Below, one piece after another: positions 26,241 through 35,900 of a DNA stretch of 64,000 nucleotides. The position numbers and the translations under genes are program-made. How positions within the stretch are numbered: the first letter of the stretch is position 1; every line of letters starts with the position of its first letter. The notes below the pieces were generated by a model that saw nothing but the letters and a program-made list of their open reading frames with translations, was not told where the DNA came from and did not search any database. The DNA comes from Oxyruncus cristatus (lineage: Eukaryota; Chordata; Aves; Passeriformes; Cotingidae), in NCBI GenBank assembly GCA_013399855.1, contig VXAY01000172.1, forward strand, positions 4,052,228-4,116,227. Reading direction: 5' to 3'.

Positions 26241-29200
26241 AGAGCAGCTCACCCACTTTCTTTTCCAGCACCCCCAGTGTGCTCGGACAAAAGAATCAGG
26301 CAGTCTTAGGGCCCAGGTCACCCTGAAGGGTTTCTGTTTCCACATCAGTAGCAGGATAGGTTAACACAGCCTGGTGGCAATGGGGTGTCCCTCATGTCAG
26401 GAGGGGTGCCTGACCTTCTACACACAGCAGCACTCGTGTAGGTCGTCTGCATCTGTGAAGGCTCCAAGACTTTTCTCTTGCCTGTAATCCCTCTCCAAGT
26501 AAAAGGGCAGATAAAATGACCCTGGATAACTCAGGAAGTGTCCTCGCCAATTATCTTAGGGAGCCTCAAGGAGTTATCAGAGGATCAAAGATCCTTCTCT
26601 AGTCTTCAACGCAGAAAAGTTGCAGCTACAGGACAAAAGGAGAGGCAGGGGAAGAATGTGACAACCTAATGATGCTACAGTAGCACCGAGTAAGATCCTC
26701 AGCCTGAGCGAGCAGGTGCCATTCCTTCAAAGTCAGTGGAGAGATGCTGATTTACACCAGTGGAGAATCTGACATATTATATTTTTTTATTTGCTTGAGT
26801 CCTGCCGTGGCTCCATAAGCAAAGGTTAATGCAGGTCTGCCAGGGGCAGGCTGGAGTTAACACAGAATGGCAGTTTTGAGGTTGCTGATTCTGATAAAAG
26901 CAAATTGTGAACTGCAAGCATCTGAGTGTTGAGTGTCACATTCACACCTAACAACTGCCCTTGCCTGTTCCCCACAGTCATCATGATATGTTTCTGAAAC
27001 CATATTTGTGCTGCTGTCACTTTTTGTCTTTGGAAATTTGTGTACAGGCTTTCTGCAATGACATGCTAAAATGCTTGTAAACTTCAAATGAGTGGATAAA
27101 AATATGTTTAACCCAGGCAAATCACTTCTGTATATTAGGTGGAAACTTGACTCTTCACTTCTTCTAGGTCTGCACTCTCCCCTGTAAAACTTGTCGTAGG
27201 AATGTTAGTATTGATAAAGTTGTAGGAGATACCTGATGGGTGAGGGCAGTGAAGAGTTTGTTCCTTTCATGAAAAAAATAATTAGAAACCTCTTTCTAGG
27301 AATCTTGGTCTTTCACTATCACAGTGTCTCTAAAGAGAAAGGTCAGACATCTCTATAGGGTCACCCAGCTTCTCCATTTCCACCAGTCCATTTTGGTTGG
27401 GAGTAGCCTATCAACAGAGCCATGGCACCTCTAGAGTATTTTTGTCTGTGTCTCAGTACTGGGCAATGTCAATATTGTCAACATGTCAACAATCAGTGGC
27501 ACAGATGTAAAAGATAACACGAGGACAGATTTTGAATGTCAAGCCCAGGCCCCTCCAGGGCCAGGAGCTGGGAGTGCACCGCCTGAGAGATGCAACGGTA
27601 GCACATCAGGCTCGCAGCTCCTACTGAATCCTGAACTCACTGTCATTCCTGAATTCCCACCTTGCAGATTATTTCCTAAAAGTGATTAACTGCACTTTTC
27701 CTCTTTGAAAGGAAACGTTTTCCAGCTCCTGCTGTGTTTTTACATTCACACTTAATCTCTGGTTCACAAAGAATAGTATAGACTTGTACTCATCTGCTGA
27801 AAAGGTGCAAATCTGAACCCAAACTACCCATAAATTGCAAAGATACCAGAAGCAGCTGCCAGCTACAGCAGGACAGAGTCTAGGAAAAGCCTTGAAATCT
27901 GCCCACAAAGCCTATTAAATCAGCTTACGCAGAGTTTTTTATTACTTATACCCTAGTGCAGGATGTGTCAGTATGTTGTTGTCAGTACCTGCAATGGTTA
28001 GCTGAAAGCAGCTGGTGACACCAATAGTTTCAGGAAAAAAAAACAAAACAGAAAGAAAGGGATCAAAAAGACAAGGTTAGTAAACCAGATCTCTCTGGAA
28101 ATAATTGCATTAAATATAGAAAAGGTTATATACCATTTCCTTTGTCCTTTCTCTCCCCATAGGCTGCTGGCCGCTGATTGTTCCTTGTACCTACCCTGTA
28201 GCTGATTTTATTGTTTATTCCTAGCTCACCCTCCAGTTTGCTCGGGGCCCTGTGTCTTAGCGAGTGACTCCCTGCTCCCTTTCCAAGTTCAGAACCTTTC
28301 TGGCTAAAGTCTGCGGTGACACATAACACAAAAAGACAGCTTTGGGCACAGGGCATGCAGCCGCTCCTGGAGAGTACAGGCTGCGGTTCGGCGGTACCGT
28401 TTATGGAAGATTAAGTGATTAAGCCTAACTAAAAGTGACTAACAGAGATGGATCTTTTCCTGTCAAACACACATGGTTTTCCATAGAGCAGCTCCAAGGT
28501 TGTGAGTGAAGGTGAACAGCTCTGCTTCTAAAAGACTCCTTAATTTTAAGAAATTCAAAGAGCAGGCAAGGCACTTTGTTCTGTGACTTTCTTAAACCTA
28601 TACCCTACTTCACATTCTTTCATGAGCCATCATCTTTCATATTTAAAACAGACGTAACGGAAGTTAAAAAAAGACAGAAGAGATGAGAAGTACAAGTCTC
28701 TGCAGATGTAAGCTATAATTTAGCCAAGTATCGTTTTATCACCCAATCCTGCCAGGTCCCCAACACATTCTGTAGGGCACAGACTCCTCCACTGATCTTG
28801 TGAACAGTGAGAGCACTCCAGTCTTTTTCTGGTTGTTTGAAACTCCCTGGTGTTGGCTATTCATTCAGTCATTGCATGCATATTCATATGGCTAAAGCCT
28901 TGAAAATCTTTGTAAATTGATTAACAAGTTTGTGTTTTGCAGTAAACCATTATTTATTTAGGTATTCAAACTGATTCATAAAAACCCAAATTCAGATTAT
29001 CTGATGAACATGGTATGAAAACACAGATGAAATAGGGAGGTCCAAAAGAGTATGTTTTATTTACAGGTTTTGTATAAATACACGAAATGGGGACAGGATA
29101 AATTCTCTAACGAAGTAGTTACCAAAATGTTTTCATTAATAACTTAACAAACCAGTTTTATTTCTTGAAAACACCCAAAGTAAGCTAAAAGCTATGCAGG

Positions 29201-29597
29201 CAGCTGGTTGAATTTCTCCTGGAGGGTTTGAATGGGACTGCTGGCCGGTGCTGAATTTCACTCTTGTGAATAAATCCATGCATTTTCTCTTGGAAAGCAA
29301 TGTTTTGCAGGGTGGAATAAAGCCTATTTAGTAAATTATTATTATTGTTTTTAAAACTAAATGACTGTTTATTAAAAAAGAGACCTACTGAAATCCAAAT
29401 TTTCCCTCATTACCTGAGGCGTAATCAAATAGTCAGCTGTTTAACAAGGATGATAATATGGAACAGGAGTGTGATAACATTTGCCATCATCCCAGCTGGT
29501 TCCCCCCGAAAGACACCTCCTCACAAGCTTCTCATTGCTGAACCTATATGGTCTTAGAAAAGCCTATGATGCAGCACAAAGTATTGTATTAAAACAC
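26241..29597. other. Intergenic DNA, no gene seen
   Basis: No convincing exon or RNA gene; only short open frames without recognisable domains. One faint ancient repeat is listed at 26715. Confidence 0.55.
26715..26772 (+). repeat. Possible ancient interspersed repeat
   Basis: Contains 'caaagtcagtggagagatg' and 'ctgatttacaccagtggaga', matching the motif order of the copies at 16258 (opposite strand) and 42981. It looks like an old tetrapod SINE or DNA-element relic; family not assigned. Confidence 0.45.
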
Positions 29598-29743
29598 TCC
29601 TTAGCTCAGTTGGTTGGAGCATGATGTTAATAATGCCAAGGCTGTGGGTTTGATCCTCATATGGGCCATTCACTTAAGAGCTGGACCTCATGATCCTTGT
29701 GGCTGCCTTCCAACTCGGAATATTCTGTGATTCTGTATGATTG
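29598..29743 (+). mobile_element. tRNA-Ile-derived SINE with CR1-like tail (TguSINE1-like)
   Basis: The head is tRNA-Ile-like: 'ttagctcagttggttggagc' with the A box at about 29602-29613, an anticodon-loop region 'gttaataatgcc', and the B box 'ggtttgatcc' at 29647-29656, followed by the acceptor-like 'gggcca'. It continues into a CR1-type 3' tail: 'gacctcatgatcc', 'gctgccttccaactcgg', 'ttctgtgattctgtatgatt'. A tRNA-Ile head joined to a CR1 tail is the architecture of TguSINE1, described from zebra finch. As a SINE it would be transcribed by RNA polymerase III and mobilised by CR1 machinery. It is not a functional tRNA: the 5' acceptor strand is absent and it runs into the tail. The family name is from memory; the structure is seen. 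Confidence 0.85.
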
Positions 29744-29767
29744 TTTAGAATTGATCTGATAATTCAT

Positions 29768-29814
29768 ATCACAGAATCATTAAATAAGAAAAGATCTGCA
29801 AGATCATTGGATTG
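29768..29814 (-). mobile_element. Short CR1-like 3' end fragment, inverted
   Basis: 'tcacagaatcattaaat' followed by 'gaaaagatctgcaagatcat' reads as the reverse complement of a decayed CR1 terminus (…gatgatctt…ttctatgattctgtga). It begins about 25 bases after the SINE end, so it may be a separate old insertion. Confidence 0.45.
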
Positions 29815-32000
29815 TTAGACTTCTTTTATTTGGACATGTTATTTGAAACACAAATTAAATGCTGATTTCATTAAAGAATGTAGGAATTAGTCATTGACTT
29901 CATTGTCACCAGGATTTCACTACTGGAGTATATCATGTTGTTTTCAGACTTCAGAAGCAAATGTTGAAGCATTTCATTTTACCGACATACTAAAGTAGAG
30001 AGAAAAAAAGATGAGAATATTTCAAAATATTTTGTAATGTTATAATAAGATCCAGCAGCTGAAAAGCCAGCTGGGCATTTTAAGGGTAGAAATAAAGCAT
30101 TTATGTTTACTAGATTTTTTTTCTGTAAAAACACTTATTAAGAACATTTTAAAACCAAGACTGGTTATTTCCTAAAAGTTTTGCTCTATTTTGAGCAGGA
30201 ATTAGTTCAAGGAATGCAATAGCTTGTGCAGTGTAAGAAGTCAGAGTAGATTGGTTCAGGAGCTGTGTCTCTATTTGTCTCTATCTATAATGGACCTATC
30301 AATTAATCAAACTGCATTGACCATAAGAACTGTTTCCCAATTAATGTTAATTCATTCATAAAGTGAGTACATTATTGATCACTATTTTTAGATATACTTA
30401 GTTATAGAAGTGCCTATAATTAAGAGTCTAGACCTTTGAGCTCAACATCCACAATCTACACTGAACTGGGATGTGAATAGCAGCCCTGATGCACAAGATG
30501 CAGTACTTGTTAGTAGATCAGATGCTGCTTTAATTGTGTCTCCAGTGAGGCAGTACAGGATGAGTTACACTATTTTGCAAATTGAATTTTGCATGCTTAT
30601 TTTCCCTACTGTTGTTTTAGTGTTTCTACCTCTATTTTGTTGGCATTATCCAAAGAAACAGACTGGGATGGAGTATTGATATTGAATGGCTACAGACTAC
30701 TGTTCCTGTTTTAATTTAGGACTAGATTCTCAGCTGAACAACACAGGAGTAGCTTTAGCATAATGAATATCTGCCAAATACTGAACTGTTAATAAGATTA
30801 AAATCTAATTCTCTTTATCTTGGTTCTACTGGACCAACTTTTATTTCATTTTGTTTTAGCACCATTTTCAAAGCACTTTTGCAAGCTAATTTCTCATTTC
30901 AAGGTTGCTTCTTCAACATAGTTATTTTCTTTCCACTTTACTGATTTACTTCCTTGGGGAAATTTTGAGCCCTAAGTTTCAACTGATGTGTTTAATCAAA
31001 AAGGAGCTTACCAATGATTTAGTGTACAAATAATTTAACACAAAACTAAATACACAGATACTAAGAGCACAGATTACAACCTTTGGATGTTTACATCAAT
31101 CTACACCACTTGTGAACTACAACAAGTGCAATCAAAAATGTTTTCATTTGCTTCACTTGCATTTCCAAAAAGAATATTCTTTTAGTGCTGTATCAGGGTA
31201 TTGTACAACTGATAATTATATACAAAATACACGGGCACAAAGCTGTAGCACTTTTCTTAATACAGACAGCTTTACTGATTTCCATTGTTGTACCTAGATT
31301 TCAGTAATAGATTTATTCTTAAAAATTTTAAGATAGAAACGCTTACTTTGTGTAAATTCAGTATTTTCCTGCTGTTGGACGTTTTGTTGTATTTACAACA
31401 TGGTTGCTGCATTTTCAAACTTCTTGGGTTTGTTTTTTTTTGCTGATTGACTGATTCGTTATGAAGAGAAGCACATTCCTTATGACAATTTTTATTAATT
31501 ACATGTATTTGGGGTTTTTTTGGCTCAGACTACAGGGTATTATCCTAAAATACTAGGACAAGATAGTTGTTTTTCCAGCCTCTGAGCTGTAACCTAAATC
31601 TGGCATCCACTAGCCATGCAGGGCAATGCTGGGCTGGCCAAGAACACTGGTCCACTGACTCTCAAGCTGGTCAAGCTGCAGTAGGGGCAGGCAGGGCTTG
31701 CCACCTCTGGAGGTCCCTTCTCTTCCTGCTTTGTGATGCCCTGCCCATCCCACCATCTCCAGCTGCCTTGCTTCCTTGCTCCACTGGAGAACCAGGTCAC
31801 ACAGGGTCCCTCTGCTACCACCCCACTATGGCAGGTGCTGTAAACCAGGGCGGGTGGTGATAAAACCTGAATGGCACCACACCTGCATGAGCCAAGTCCT
31901 GCTGCCCTGGTTATCCAGCAGGCCATGACACATGAACAGCCTGTGACCTGAGCAGCAAACCTGCTCACGACTGAGGTGCTTTGCCCTGGGGGGCGTTACT
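29815..32000. other. Intergenic DNA upstream of SMYD2
   Basis: No convincing exon. The last 400 bases (31590-32000) are more GC-rich and give overlapping open frames on both strands (97 codons +, 124 codons -), which match nothing I recognise. Confidence 0.5.
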
Positions 32001-32418
32001 GTTCCTCTTAGTGCCACTCCATCACCCTGGTGTGAAATAAGTTTCAGATTACCCCACTAACTGCTACACTACTGCATCCAGGATATTCCTTGTTCACTGT
32101 GCTCCTCCAGAGCTCCAAGGAGAAGTTTGCATGGATAACAAGTGGTTTAAGCAGGATGATCCTGAAGATGATCTTTAAAATCTATTCCATGAGGCAACTC
32201 TTATCTTTACTGCACATCAAGGGAGCATGGAAAGTATTCCTTGGTCCTTTGGCAGACAAATCTTCTGAATGTGATAAACAAAACCAACCAGTTTCTTTGG
32301 CACAAGAAAATTTGTGGTTAGGTGCAAGAGCTAAAAATACCCTCAACACCTCAACCCAAAACTTAGGGGCTAGGAAAAGCCACTGGTGTGAAGGAGGAGA
32401 GGAAAATCACCTCAGCTG
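32001..32418 (+). repeat. Left arm of a large inverted repeat flanking SMYD2 exon 1
   Basis: This 418-bp segment is repeated in reverse complement at 34051-34477. Blocks 32021-32116, 32207-32290 and 32344-32396 match the other arm perfectly (96, 84 and 53 bp); the stretches between them differ by clustered substitutions and indels. It lies upstream of the CpG island, so it is probably outside the SMYD2 transcript. A 109-codon frame in it (from 32090) looks spurious. It could be a real inverted duplication or two opposite insertions of one uncharacterised repeat. Confidence 0.95.
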
Positions 32419-32426
32419 AGGTGATT
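32405..32426. repeat. Perfect 22-bp palindrome at the inner end of the left arm
   Basis: AATCACCTCAG followed directly by CTGAGGTGATT, a perfect dyad with no spacer. The inner end of the right arm carries only one half plus CAGCTG (34051 onward), so the extra half exists only on the left. The centre CAGCTG is an E-box. Confidence 0.95.
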
Positions 32427-32719
32427 AACGGGACTTGCTTCACTAGGAACTATATTCGGTGCTCGTATGCAAAGAGAGGGCTGCGAGGTCAGCGGGAGAG
32501 TGCCTTCCCCGGGGCACCCACTGCTCGGGATCCGGGTCTCGGGGATGCTCCCGCCGCGCCGCTGTGCGCGGGCACCCCGCTCCCCGATGCCGGTCGGCGG
32601 GGCGGGCCGAGGGGTGGCGGGGCCAGCAGGATTTCGGTACCCAGCGGGCCGAAGCCGCCCCGGCCCATTGCGGCGCGGCCCCGCGGCTCCCCGGGTGCGC
32701 AGCCGCCGGCGAGTCCCCC

Positions 32720-32836
32720 NNNNNNNNNNNNNNNNNNNNNNNNNNNNNNNNNNNNNNNNNNNNNNNNNNNNNNNNNNNNNNNNNNNNNNNNNNNNNNNNN
32801 NNNNNNNNNNNNNNNNNNNNNNNNNNNNNNNNNNNN
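32720..32836. other. Assembly gap (117 N)
   Basis: A run of N in the GC-rich island. From the residues on its right it must contain the SMYD2 start codon and about three more codons, plus the 5' UTR end. Confidence 1.
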
Positions 32837-32998
32837 GCAGCCGGGCGGCCTGGAGCGGTTCGACAGCCCCGGCAAGGGCCGGGGGTTGCGGGCGCGGCGG
32901 CGCTTCGCCGTGGGGGAGCTGCTGTTCAGCTGCCCGGCCTACGCCGCCGTGCTGACCGTCAGCGAGCGCGGCGGCCACTGCGACGGCTGCTTCGCCAG
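32837..32998 (+). CDS. SMYD2: SMYD2 coding exon 1 (5' end lost in the gap)
   Basis: Reads …[16 protein letters not shown]… through …CDGCFA plus two bases of an Arg codon. It holds the N-terminal SET strand with the SAM-contacting GKGRG motif and the first MYND cysteine pair. Donor GTAGGG at 32999. The start codon is not visible; human SMYD2 has six residues before the matching GGLERF. Confidence 0.95.
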
Positions 32999-35900
32999 GT
33001 AGGGCCGGGGCGCCGGGCAGCGCTCGGCGGGCGGTGGCGGGGCCGGCACGGCTGCTGGCGGTTCGGAAGCAGAAATTCCCTCCTCCTCGGCTCGTGGTCC
33101 TTGTGGCACGGTGAAACTTTGAGCCTCCGAGCTGGTTTTCCCTGCTCAGCAGCTCAGGGAAAAAGGAAGAAAGGAAAAAAACAAGTTCTGCTCTTCCCGT
33201 GCGCTGGCTGTTACGTAGGCACGTGCGTAGCCATCCTCTCGCAGGAAGTTTCATTGATCCGTCTGGCTTAGTGATAACCTAATGTTCACTGGTCTTAATG
33301 GTTGAGTTTTTGATAAGACGGGAAGGCTCTGCAATCGCCTAATTCACGCTCTGCACTTCCACGGTGCGAACGGAATGTATAACTGTAATGAAATATACAG
33401 CAATATCTCTGTATTTTCTCGGTTCAGACCCTTAGTCTTCTGGCAAATTGCTTTTGCTGGGGCAAGGCGCAAACAGTGCAAGAGGTTCGTTGTCGCATGG
33501 CTGGGAGCATTTGGGCTGGAGCGCTGCCTGCTGCTGCGTGCTTTGTGATTCCCGGCGCTGGCGGGCTGCGGGGTACTGGAGCTTTCTAGTGTTCTGGGGC
33601 CTCTGCAGCCGCTCTCCTCGCCTGTGTGGAGGGGCTGTTTGACCTGCGGCAGGTATTCCAGCGTTTGCTGCAAGCCTTTCAATGCCAGCTGCTGCAGGAA
33701 GACAAAACAGCAACAATAAAAAAAGCAGGTTAGGGTTATCGTTAGAAAATTAGGCATGCACATGACACTGTGACATGTCACGTGTCACACTGTTCCACAT
33801 TTTTAGAAGTTGTAGTACTTTCGTGCCTTTTGGTAGCTTACTGAAGAATCGCAGTGCTTGCCTGGTTATAACTCAGAGCATATGTTAGTGTTTGCATCAG
33901 TAAAGGAAAGCAACTTTTGTAATTTTGCTATTTTTATAAATATGTCCTTTTTCTTTCCTCATTACATTATTATGTATATGACTTACTTTATGAACCCCTC
34001 TATTTGCATACTACCTAATGTAGTGAAGTGCCTTAATTTGATGAAGGGTACAGCTGAGGTGATTTTCTTCTCCTTCACACCAGTGGCTTTTCCTAGCCCC
34101 TAAGTTTTGGGTTGAGGTGTTGTTGGGGTTTTGTTTGTTTGGTTGGTTTTGGTTTTTTTCTTACTCTTGTGGCTAAGTGGTTGGTTTTGTTTATCACATT
34201 CAGAAGATTTGTCTGCCAAAGGACCAAGGAATACTTTCCATGCTCCCTTGATGTGCAGTAATGCTGTAAAGATAGGAGTTATCTTGTAGAATGGATTTTA
34301 AAGATCATCTTCAGGATCATCCTACTTAAACACCGCTTGTTATCCATGCTACCTTCTCCTTTGGAGCTCTGGAGGAGCACAGTGAACAAGGAATATCCTG
34401 GATGCAGTAGTGTAGCAGTTAGTGGGGTAATCTGAAACTTATTTCACACCAGGGTGATGAGGTGCCATAAAGAGGAATGATGCCTCAGTGATGTAATGTG
34501 ATCTGCCAGTGCTCAGACATGTGTTTTGTGTCTGTGACTGTTGCATTAGCACTGAACTAGCACATACTAGATTCTGAACTCTGCTTGTTGAACTTGCAAA
34601 GGATGATAGGAGAAGGGTTGTGGGCTCAGCATTAGCCTTGGGCAGAGAAACTGATATTTGGTAATAAAACAGTTGTAGTAACATGGCAAAATGAGGCCGT
34701 AACATTGTATTTGCATGAGATAGTGTTTGTTACTTTAAGTACACGGTTCTGCTTGAGGTACATGCTGTCAGCACGAGGAGTCATGATGTTAGCCTGGCTC
34801 ACTCATGTTGCACCTTCTGCTTTGCAAGAGCAATCAGGGGATGCTGGACTTGCTTTATGGGCTCTGGATGCCACTGACTACTCAAATGTTGTACGTTATT
34901 AAGTTGTATGAGAACACTCACCCTTGTTTTAGTCCAGTGAACTCAGTTTAAGACAGTTGCTTTTTGCCACTTACACCAGGGAGGGTGTACAGACATTTTA
35001 AAGTCTTCAGTACTGCTGAGAGATCCTTATTACTGTCACACCAAAATGTCACTTGTTGGGTAACACGTTCTATTTTTGGTGAGATCTGCTACAACACATG
35101 AACCTTGAAGCAGAAAAGGACCTTCCTTTCAGCAGTTCTCTCTATTGGGATACATACAAATATAAAAAAAGGAGAGTGTGAGCCTTAGGTCGGCTCAGAA
35201 TACACAGATACCAGAGAAGACGTCAGTGGGACAGTAAGGGGCTATGAGGTGACAGGAGATCACACAGTGTATTTAATAATGCAATGTGTTTTCTTGGTGT
35301 TGGGAGACACGAAACAAAGGTTCTGCTTTCTGTAACCAGTTAGAGAAGCAATAAAATGGGTGAAGCAAAAGCAAAGGGTTAATATTGGTGAGCAACTTCT
35401 CCAACAGAGCAGTTGGAAAGTTTGGAAAACAAGAAAAAGTTAGCTTATTCTTCATCCTGTAATGGCAAAAAAAAGTGTCACTGTCTGTCAAATAGCATAG
35501 AATAATATGTTTACAAACCCAGCAATTTATCAGGGCAGCATAGTGCTGCTTTTGCACAGTAACAGATGTTAGGAAAAACTTGCTTTTGGAACTCTAAACA
35601 AATAAAAATAGTGTCTGCTGTTCAAAGATGTAGTTCAATCTGTAGTTGTAGTGCTCTGAAGAAAATACGGTATTCATTGTGAAATGCAAAATACCATGCA
35701 AAAAGTGATCCAGCATAAAATTTTCTTTCAGAACAGAATACTTCTGTTTTCTTTTTAAGGAAAGACGGATTGTCCAAGTGTGGAAGATGTAAACAGGCCT
35801 TTTACTGCAATGTGGAATGCCAGGTATGGTAATGCAATTTTTGAGGGTACGGGGCGAAGGAGAGCAGGGGTTGCTAACTCCCAGTTTTTGTTTGTGTGGC

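Larger units (their letters stand above)
32480..33110 (+). promoter_or_regulatory. CpG island and probable SMYD2 promoter
   Basis: A dense run of CpG dinucleotides, interrupted by the assembly gap, surrounds coding exon 1. GC boxes are present, for example 'gcggggcggg' at about 32597-32606. No TATA box is evident, consistent with a housekeeping-type CpG promoter. The transcription start is not determined; it should lie upstream of or inside the gap. The island sits entirely within the loop of the inverted repeat. Confidence 0.8.

Noticed and set aside
29598..29743. A functional tRNA-Ile gene
   Set aside because: The 5' acceptor strand is missing, the boxes carry substitutions and the sequence continues into a CR1 tail, so it is a SINE.
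30721..30775. Possible fourth copy of the ancient repeat seen at 16258, 26715 and 42981
   Set aside because: Only 'agattctcagct' and 'ggagta' agree; too little to support.
32090..32419. 109-codon frame inside the left inverted-repeat arm
   Set aside because: The right arm has indels that break the frame, and no domain is recognisable.
32388..33271. Long open frames on both strands across the gap (up to 280 codons)
   Set aside because: They run through the N block and high-GC island; only the frame matching SMYD2 exon 1 is supported by homology and splice phase.
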